A stretch of 5,045 nucleotides of DNA. It comes from Phycisphaerae bacterium. GTDB lineage: Bacteria; Planctomycetota; Phycisphaerae; Tepidisphaerales; Tepidisphaeraceae. A model generated the notes under the pieces. That model made no database searches. It was not told the DNA's origin and saw only the letters and a program-made list of their open reading frames with translations. This document shows positions 1-5,045 of this stretch, one piece after another. The stretch is taken from NCBI GenBank assembly GCA_014380825.1, contig JACMJD010000699.1, positions 1-5,045 on the forward strand, read 5' to 3'. The translations under genes were made by a program, and so were the position numbers. Within the stretch, counting starts at the first letter, position 1. The number at the start of each line of letters is the position of its first letter.

Positions 1-671
1 CGCTGGCCCTTCTGCAAAAGTCGGAATGCTCGCTGGATATCCTGCGCGACGGGTGAACCCAGCAGCGGCGCGAGCTGCGCTTTCATGTCATCATCCAAAT
101 GCTTCGCCTTGGCGGCGGCGAGCATGCGCTGGACGTATTCGTCCTGACCACCGGTCTGTTTGCCATTGATGATCTTCTGCACCCACTTCTCGGATTCCTC
201 GAATTTCTCCTGCGCCAGATAGAGCCTCGCCAAGCCGTACCATGCCGCCGGCGCGGTCTCGCCGCATTTCAAGAACCACTTCTCGGCCTCATCCGTTTTT
301 CCGCGCGTTAGCGCGAGCTGGCCCATGCCGTTGAGGGCCGCCGGATGCTTTGGATCGATCTCGAGCACTTTGTTGAACGCGACTTCCGCCTGATCCGGTT
401 CGCCGCTATTGAAGCGTGACCAACCAAGCCCGTTCCAGGCGTTGGAGTTCGTGGGATTAATCTCCACCGCCTGCTGGAAGACGTCGGCCGCCTGATCGAA
501 TTGCTGTTGCTGCCAGATCTTCCAACCTTCGGCGTTCAGTTCGATCGAACGTCTGATGTCCTCGGGTGAAACCGCGGGCATGGGGTCCGGGGCCGGCTGC
601 GTCGTCTGCGCGAACGTTACAACCGCCGGCATGCAGAACGCGAGCATCACGATGATTCGAGCTATTCTCAC
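1..671 (-). CDS. Exported TPR-repeat protein (3' end outside window)
   Basis: The first 223 residues are visible and the frame is open to the left edge. The chosen start is GTG at 669-671: a strong GAGGGAGG sits 7 bases upstream, and I see no ATG, GTG or TTG in frame nearby upstream. An internal ATG at residue 9 would remove the basic part of the signal. The N-terminus MRIARIIVMLAFCMPAVVTF has two arginines and a hydrophobic core, with probable cleavage after A21 (TFA|Q), so the protein should be exported. After a Pro-rich spacer, tetratricopeptide repeats occupy about 42-75, 76-109, 110-140 (short) and 141-170. The consensus Gly/Ala, Ala, Phe and Pro positions are visible, for example W79, L82, G83, A95, F99 and P107 in repeat 2. 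Residues 171-223 are helical and charged without clear repeat signature. TPRs mediate protein binding, so a periplasmic assembly or scaffold role is likely, but the partner is unknown. Whether an enzymatic domain follows cannot be seen. Confidence 0.88.
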   Translation of the reverse strand, partial: MRIARIIVMLAFCMPAVVTFAQTTQPAPDPMPAVSPEDIRRSIELNAEGWKIWQQQQFDQAADVFQQAVEINPTNSNAWNGLGWSRFNSGEPDQAEVAFNKVLEIDPKHPAALNGMGQLALTRGKTDEAEKWFLKCGETAPAAWYGLARLYLAQEKFEESEKWVQKIINGKQTGGQDEYVQRMLAAAKAKHLDDDMKAQLAPLLGSPVAQDIQRAFRLLQKGQ

Positions 672-678
672 GAGATGG

Positions 679-686
679 CCTCCCTC
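679..686 (-). promoter_or_regulatory. Ribosome binding site of the TPR gene
   Basis: The minus strand reads GAGGGAGG, then 7 bases, then GTG at 671. This near-ideal Shine-Dalgarno decides the start: it supports the GTG over the in-frame ATG eight codons later, which has no comparable purine tract in front of it. Confidence 0.8.
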
Positions 687-771
687 AGCCTCAATAGCAG
701 CGAAGCCGGCTAGTCTAACAGACGGAAGGAGGGAATGACGAGTGCGCATGAAAACGCCCAGATCGCTCTAA

Positions 772-822
772 GCGAAAATCGCGCCCGACACAGTCCCCTG
801 AGAGTGTCCTGACGATTTTCGC
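772..822. repeat. Nested inverted repeat between the LysM and TPR genes
   Basis: The outer arms GCGAAAATCG (772-781) and CGATTTTCGC (813-822) are perfectly complementary over 10 bp. Inside them GACAC (787-791) pairs with GTGTC (804-808), giving a two-tier stem around a 12-base loop. It starts 34 bases past the stop of the LysM gene. In the minus-strand transcript no U-run follows, so it is not a standard intrinsic terminator. It could be a transcript-end stabilising hairpin, a Rho-assisted stop, or a REP/MITE-like element. The rest of the 184-base gap (672-855) shows no ORF and no convincing -35/-10 pair. A GCCCGGGC palindrome lies at 831-838. Confidence 0.6.
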
Positions 823-855
823 CTACAACGGCCCGGGCGAGGGTTGAGCGATCAT

Positions 856-1890
856 CTATCGCGATGCCGACTGCGTCGGCGGTTCCGGCAGCTTCAAGAC
901 CATATTGAGCTTCAGCTTCGCCGGATCAGACCCGATCGTGTCCTTGTTCATCTCATACAGCTTCGTGACCATCTCCGGCTTGCCATAAAGCTTCATCGCG
1001 ATGCGGTACAGGCTGTCGTTGCTCTGCACGCGATACTCAGTCCTGGCGTTAACTTCCGTCGGCACCGACGCGCTACCAATGTTCGAGGCTTTCGGATTCA
1101 CATCGCTGGCGGCGGGAAGGATGATCGACATCCCGGGCTTCATCTTCTTCGGATCGAGATTTGGATTGGCGCGGAGAATGGCGGGGTAGAAGTTCGCGTT
1201 CCCGTACGCCGCCTGAGCGATGAGCGAGAGTGTCTCGCCGGACTTGACGGTGTGCTCGCGCTGGCCGACTGCGCTGGTGACCGAAAGATCGTCTGACGGT
1301 CGCGTCGCCGGGCCGGCGAGCGAGCTGCCGCTCATTCCGCCCGGCGTGCTGCCGATGATGTCGTTCCCGCGCGGCGTACCGCCCGCATCGACGCTGGTGC
1401 GGCTCGCCATCGTTCCGATATTTGACGCCGTACCCGTAGTCTCCTCGCCGTTCACCGGCGTCGCGCGCGGCGGCACTGGTGTGATCTGGTTGCGGTCGTT
1501 CGCGCCGCCTGGGACATCGGGCGTCTTGGAGATCAGCAACTGGCCGGTGTTGAGCGCGCTGTCCCACAGATCGTGGTTCGGATCAGCGGGCTTGGCGTTC
1601 GCGTCATTGGCGGCCATGCCGTTGGATGGCGCGGTCGTCGGCGCGCCAATGTTGGCGGCAATGCTGTTTGCGTTGTTTAGTGTGGACGAATCGACCGGCG
1701 GCTTAGGTGTGCTCGCGTCGGCGATCTTGCCGGGCGCGACTTTCCCCGCCGTGTCTTCGGTGACAATTGCCGCCCCCCCCGTACCACCGCTTTGGTCGGT
1801 GCTGCCGGTGCCCACCAGCACATACACGACCAGGACCGCCAGTAAAACCCCACCAATGGCGAACCCGAGCTTCACATCCTTGCGCATCAT
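856..1890 (-). CDS. Membrane-anchored protein with two C-terminal LysM domains
   Basis: Complete 344-residue protein. Residues 3-7 are charged and are followed by one hydrophobic helix (about 8-27) with no clear signal peptidase site, so it is probably a type II (N-in) anchor with the rest in the periplasm. Residues 28-210 are a low-complexity linker rich in Ala, Gly, Ser, Thr, Pro, Asn and Asp, with W109 as its only aromatic residue; it is likely disordered. Two LysM domains follow, at about 212-259 (starts HTVKSGETLSLIAQAAYG, ends SIILP) and 286-335 (starts YRVQSNDSLYRIAMKLYG, ends VLKLP). LysM domains bind N-acetylglucosamine-containing glycans, so a membrane-to-peptidoglycan tether or wall-associated scaffold is the best inference. 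No catalytic domain is visible, which argues against a hydrolase. The first of two adjacent ATGs is chosen because a purine-rich ribosome site lies 9 bases upstream and an in-frame TAG at 1909-1911 bars any longer start. The gene ends in TAG. It lies 149 bases downstream of secDF. The domain call is firm; the exact role is unknown. Confidence 0.92.
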   Translation of the reverse strand: MMRKDVKLGFAIGGVLLAVLVVYVLVGTGSTDQSGGTGGAAIVTEDTAGKVAPGKIADASTPKPPVDSSTLNNANSIAANIGAPTTAPSNGMAANDANAKPADPNHDLWDSALNTGQLLISKTPDVPGGANDRNQITPVPPRATPVNGEETTGTASNIGTMASRTSVDAGGTPRGNDIIGSTPGGMSGSSLAGPATRPSDDLSVTSAVGQREHTVKSGETLSLIAQAAYGNANFYPAILRANPNLDPKKMKPGMSIILPAASDVNPKASNIGSASVPTEVNARTEYRVQSNDSLYRIAMKLYGKPEMVTKLYEMNKDTIGSDPAKLKLNMVLKLPEPPTQSASR

Positions 1891-1899
1891 CTTGGAGAG

Positions 1900-1910
1900 T
1901 CCTTTCTCCT
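1900..1910 (-). promoter_or_regulatory. Ribosome binding site of the LysM-protein gene
   Basis: The minus strand reads AGGAGAAAGGA. Its AAAGGA part ends 9 bases before the first ATG (1888-1890), while AGGAG is 15 bases away. The spacing favours the first of the two tandem ATGs. The TAG at 1909-1911 closes the frame just upstream. Confidence 0.7.
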
Positions 1911-1948
1911 AACAGGCAATTGTCAGAGATGTCGAAACGGTACAAACG

Positions 1949-1967
1949 CGCGACGTGTTACGTCGCG
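1949..1967. repeat. Perfect 8-bp hairpin between secDF and the LysM gene
   Basis: CGCGACGT (1949-1956), a 3-base loop, then ACGTCGCG (1960-1967) form a tight stem. On the minus strand it lies 72 bases past the secDF stop and 58 bases before the LysM ATG, followed by CGTTTGTACC rather than a clean T-run. It could be a weak secDF terminator, a leader hairpin of the LysM gene or an operator dyad. The remaining gap (1891-2039) holds no ORF. A shorter dyad TTCGC-A-GCGAA lies at 1975-1985. Confidence 0.5.
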
Positions 1968-2039
1968 GCTATTCTTCGCAGCGAATCCCTCACCGAAACC
2001 GCGCGCCACGAAATCTTCCCACAACCTCACGCGCGTCAC

Positions 2040-5000
2040 TCAAGTTCGCTGCAGCTGCCCTGCGATCGCCGGCTTCTTTTGCCCGACCTGGAAACCAGAT
2101 GCGGGCGCCGCCTTTTTCCGTCGGCCAACCAGCAATAACGGCGCGGCGATCGCCACCGACGAGAACGTCCCGATCACTATGCCAAACAACAATACGAAAG
2201 TAAAGCCGTGAATCCCCGGCCCACCGAAGACGTACATGAAAAATAGCGTGACGATGTTCGTGCCCGCCGTCAGCAATGTGCGGCTCATCGTCTGGTTGAT
2301 CGAGTCGTTGACCACCTTGCGATTGAGCTCGCCGAACTTGCCGCGGTTTTCGCGCACGCGGTCGAACACGACGATCGTATCGATCATCGAATAGCTCATC
2401 ACCGTCAGGATCGCGGCCACCACCGTGATGTTCAGGCGGAACGGCTCGAGCATCAGCGCGTTCGCGATGGGCGGCGCCGCGTGATAGAGCAGGTGCGACA
2501 ATCCGATTGCCGCCAGCACGAGCAGCGTATCGTGCAGCATCGCGACCATCGTGGCGGTTCCGTATTTCAAGTCACCGAACCGAATCCAGATGTACGCCAT
2601 GATCACGCCGATCGAAAGGATCAGCGCCATGACCGCATCGCGCGCCGTTTCGCCGGCGACCTGCGGATCGAAGTTGCTGACCTTCTGAAGCGTCGGCGGC
2701 TTGTTGATCGCGTCCGCCACCAGCTTCCACACTGGCACGGCCAAGTCGTCGCGCCACTTCACGGCATCTTTGTCGTATGGAATGAGCGGGTCGGAAACCA
2801 GCACCACCGCCAGGTTCGTCGCCTGTTCCGGATCGCCGGGCGTCTCAATTGCGAAATCGCGATACGCCTGCTGCGTCTGCCCCGGCGTGGGCTGTAGACG
2901 CTGGCGCTCGATGCGATCGCGAATCTCGCTCGTCTTCAGCGGCGGCGAAATATTCTTCAGCACCAGCGCGGCCCCGCCGCGGTACGACTGCCAGTTACCC
3001 GGCACGAAACCGCCGGTCGCAGCTTTAATATCTTCGACGCGATCTCGACTGATCGGGATCACGAGTCGATCGACCACGTTCAGCCCGGGCACGTCGACAT
3101 CCTGGAACGTGCTGGGCAGTTCCACCTTCAACCGCTCGGCCCCGAGCGATCGCAGCACGACTTCACGCACCGCCGCTGCGTTGGCGGACGGTGTGACGAC
3201 CTCGTACGTCTTGTTATCCGTACCCACCGAAACGATCGCCGGACTCGGCAATTCGGTGCTGTCCTTCGGGAACAAGGCGCGCACTTCGTCGATCGGCATC
3301 GGCTGCTTCAGCTCAAACTGCACGCTCGTTCCGCTTGCGAATTCGATGTCCAGCAGCTCACCCTTTTTGCCGTAATAATAAAGTGAGCCCAGCCCGATCA
3401 CTAACACGGTCAGGCTGATTGTGGCGAAAATCGGAACCTTCTTGATCCAGTCGATCTTCGGCTGGAGCATCTGGTCCCACTTTGGGAACGTCAGCGGCAA
3501 GCTACTCAGATTCGTCACGCCGAAGCGCTCGATCAGGATGCCGAAGATCGTCTTGGTCACGAACAAGGCCGTGAACATCGAGCTGACCAGGCCGATCAGC
3601 AGCGTGATGCCGAAGCCCTTCACTTCTTCCGTGCCCAGCCAATACAGGACGGCCGACGTGATGACGGTCGTCATGTTGCTGTCGAGAATGGCGCTCCAGG
3701 CGCGGTCGTAACTGTTGCGCAATGCCATGCGCAGGGACAAGCCGCGGTGTTGTTCTTCGCGCAGGCGCTCGAAGATCAGCACGTTCGCGTCGACGGCGGC
3801 GCCGATCGCCAGCACGATGCCGGCCACGCCGGGCAGCGTGAACGTGGCGTTGAGCATCGCCATCACACCGAGGATCACCACGAGGTTGATCAACACCGCG
3901 ATGAATGCGACCACACCGGCCAGGTAGTAGTAGCCAATCAAAAAGATCGCGACAACGACGAGGCCGAACGCGCACGCGAAGAGACCGGCCTTGAGGTTGT
4001 CGGCACCGATCTGCGGGCCGACCGTGCGCTCGGAGATCGGTTCGTCGGTCAACTGCGCCGGCAGCGAGCCCGCGTTGAGCGTGCTGATCAGGTAGCGTTG
4101 GTCAGCGACGGAGAATCCGCCCTGCCCGCCGGTGATCACGCCGTTGCCATTGATCTGCTGATTGATGTTCGGCGCGCTGATGAGCTTGTCGTCCAGCACG
4201 ATGCCCAGCGGCTTGTGGATGTTGCGGCCGGTGAGATCGCCGAACAGCGTGCCGCCCTGCGCGTCGAATTCAAAACCCACCTTGCGCTGCGCGTCCTGGT
4301 TCTCCGGGAACGATCGCTTGAGGCCCCACGTCGGCAGGCCGGGCCGATTCATCAGCGACATGTCGGGCGTGATGTACGCCAGCACGTAGCTCTTATCGTT
4401 GTACTTGTGGGCGCGCCCGCGGAACTCTTCGGGCTTGTCGACCACGAACCAGCGCGTCGCATCGCCGGCGCGTATCTGCGGGCCGTCCTTTTGCAGGCGC
4501 TCGATCATCGTGGCGTATTCTTCGTTCCCGATGGTGACCTCGTCGCCGGAGTGGGCGAACTGAGGTGCGATCGCCAGGATGTGGAACTCGAGCACACCCG
4601 AGCCGCGCAGCAGTCGCTTCAGATCGCCGGCGTCATCGATGTTGCCCTTGACCGACGAATAGGCGGTGTACTTCTTTTCGAAATCGTCGATCGCCGCCAG
4701 TCGCGGCGGGAAATCGGCGAAGCGCTGCTTCAGCTCGGCCAAGCGCTTCTCGCGCACGTTGAGCTTGGAGTCGATGACTTCCTGAAGCGCCTGCGACGCC
4801 AAATTTGATCGGCCGATCTGATCTCTCAGATCGTCGTACTTGTTGGATGCTTCCGCCTGCCTGGCGGCATCGTTCTGCGCCTTGGCGGACTGCATCGCAT
4901 CGAAGGCGGCGGCCAAGTCGTCGAACAGCTTCTGCCGCGACGGGCTGCCCATCGCAAGCGTCGTCAGCCGATTAGCGCGCTCCGGGCCGGTCATGTCTTC

Positions 5001-5045
5001 GACCGCGCTGATCACATCCTGCTCGCGAACGTTCGTCGCTTCGAG
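2040..5045 (-). CDS. secDF: SecD-SecF fusion protein translocase subunit (5' end outside window)
   Basis: Accessory subunit of the Sec translocon. In this family it uses the proton motive force to pull exported proteins across the inner membrane and to release membrane proteins from SecYEG. The frame is open to the right edge, so the first SecD membrane helix and part of the first periplasmic domain are missing. Numbering from the GTG at 5015 as residue 1: helix-rich insert about 11-118; SecD periplasmic core about 131-340 with LEF (142-144), LFGDLTGRN (257-265), LISAPNINQQI (278-288) and TVGPQIGADN (331-340); five membrane helices between 344 and 493, including AVDANVLIFERLREE (407-421); SecD/SecF junction about 500-525; first SecF helix 526-548; signature-like LDIEFASGT (555-563); enlarged periplasmic domain to about 788; five further helices 794-963, including HD (828-829) and MIDTIVVFDRVREN (877-890); basic tail. 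D409, D879 and R912 match residues tied to proton coupling (Thermus SecDF D340, D637, R671). The frame is unbroken and ends in TGA. The function is secure; the true start is unseen. Confidence 0.96.
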   Translation of the reverse strand, partial: LEATNVREQDVISAVEDMTGPERANRLTTLAMGSPSRQKLFDDLAAAFDAMQSAKAQNDAARQAEASNKYDDLRDQIGRSNLASQALQEVIDSKLNVREKRLAELKQRFADFPPRLAAIDDFEKKYTAYSSVKGNIDDAGDLKRLLRGSGVLEFHILAIAPQFAHSGDEVTIGNEEYATMIERLQKDGPQIRAGDATRWFVVDKPEEFRGRAHKYNDKSYVLAYITPDMSLMNRPGLPTWGLKRSFPENQDAQRKVGFEFDAQGGTLFGDLTGRNIHKPLGIVLDDKLISAPNINQQINGNGVITGGQGGFSVADQRYLISTLNAGSLPAQLTDEPISERTVGPQIGADNLKAGLFACAFGLVVVAIFLIGYYYLAGVVAFIAVLINLVVILGVMAMLNATFTLPGVAGIVLAIGAAVDANVLIFERLREEQHRGLSLRMALRNSYDRAWSAILDSNMTTVITSAVLYWLGTEEVKGFGITLLIGLVSSMFTALFVTKTIFGILIERFGVTNLSSLPLTFPKWDQMLQPKIDWIKKVPIFATISLTVLVIGLGSLYYYGKKGELLDIEFASGTSVQFELKQPMPIDEVRALFPKDSTELPSPAIVSVGTDNKTYEVVTPSANAAAVREVVLRSLGAERLKVELPSTFQDVDVPGLNVVDRLVIPISRDRVEDIKAATGGFVPGNWQSYRGGAALVLKNISPPLKTSEIRDRIERQRLQPTPGQTQQAYRDFAIETPGDPEQATNLAVVLVSDPLIPYDKDAVKWRDDLAVPVWKLVADAINKPPTLQKVSNFDPQVAGETARDAVMALILSIGVIMAYIWIRFGDLKYGTATMVAMLHDTLLVLAAIGLSHLLYHAAPPIANALMLEPFRLNITVVAAILTVMSYSMIDTIVVFDRVRENRGKFGELNRKVVNDSINQTMSRTLLTAGTNIVTLFFMYVFGGPGIHGFTFVLLFGIVIGTFSSVAIAAPLLLVGRRKKAAPASGFQVGQKKPAIAGQLQRT

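Noticed and set aside
761..853. GATCGCT (761-767) and AGCGATC (847-853) as terminal inverted repeats around the intergenic palindrome
   Set aside because: They are only 7 bp, GATCGC words are common throughout this window, and no target-site duplication is visible.
1073..1567. Minus-strand 164-codon frame inside the LysM gene
   Set aside because: This is a different frame of the same strand with an Arg/His-rich product typical of out-of-frame reading; the LysM frame explains the region.
1220..1912. Plus-strand open frame of 230 codons opposite the LysM gene
   Set aside because: It mirrors the low-complexity linker of the LysM protein. It has no domain and no convincing ribosome site, and the opposite strand encodes clear LysM domains.
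1911..2039. Sigma-70-like promoter for the LysM gene (TTTCGG, 17 bases, AGAATA on the minus strand)
   Set aside because: The -35 match is poor and the -10 match only moderate; similar pairs are expected by chance, so it was not annotated.
3747..4808. Plus-strand open frame of 353 codons opposite secDF
   Set aside because: It is antisense to a strongly supported SecD coding region. Its product is rich in Arg, Asp, His, Val and Ala without any recognisable domain, as expected for a shadow frame in GC-rich DNA.
5013..5015. GTG as the real start of secDF
   Set aside because: The frame continues upstream without a stop to the window edge, and the expected first membrane helix and SecD N-terminal motif have not yet appeared, so the start lies outside.

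Overview
This window looks like ordinary chromosomal DNA from a GC-rich bacterium, most likely a planctomycete of the Phycisphaerae type. That placement is inferred from three things: the fused SecD-SecF, the style of its first periplasmic domain (a helix-rich insert, then wording such as LFGDLTGRN and LISAPNINQQI), and the company of a membrane-anchored double-LysM protein. No database search was possible. All real genes lie on the minus strand, so the biological order runs from the right edge to the left edge.

Layout in transcription order. (1) 5045-2040: a SecD-SecF fusion whose N-terminus lies beyond the window. It supplies both halves of the proton-driven accessory unit of the Sec translocon. 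(2) 2039-1891: a 149-base gap holding a perfect 8-bp hairpin and a good ribosome binding site for the next gene. (3) 1890-856: a complete 344-residue protein with an N-terminal membrane anchor, a long disordered linker and two C-terminal LysM domains. (4) 855-672: a 184-base gap with a 10-bp perfect inverted repeat nested around a 5-bp one. (5) 671-1: the start of a secreted TPR-repeat protein, with a GTG start and strong Shine-Dalgarno. This gene falls between annotated ATG starts and runs off the left edge.

How the genes fit together: all three products act at or outside the inner membrane. SecDF drives late export and membrane-protein release. The LysM protein probably anchors the membrane to, or senses, the cell wall. 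The TPR protein is predicted to be exported and to act as a protein-binding scaffold. Co-orientation fits a loose envelope gene cluster, but the 149- and 184-base gaps with hairpins mean a single transcript cannot be assumed.

I see no rRNA, tRNA, CRISPR array, insertion sequence, integrase, toxin-antitoxin or defence system. The most notable points are the non-canonical periplasmic architecture of SecDF (helical insert in SecD, roughly doubled SecF periplasmic domain, altered SecF signature motif) and the two intergenic palindromes. Nothing here makes a convincing case for an undescribed system.
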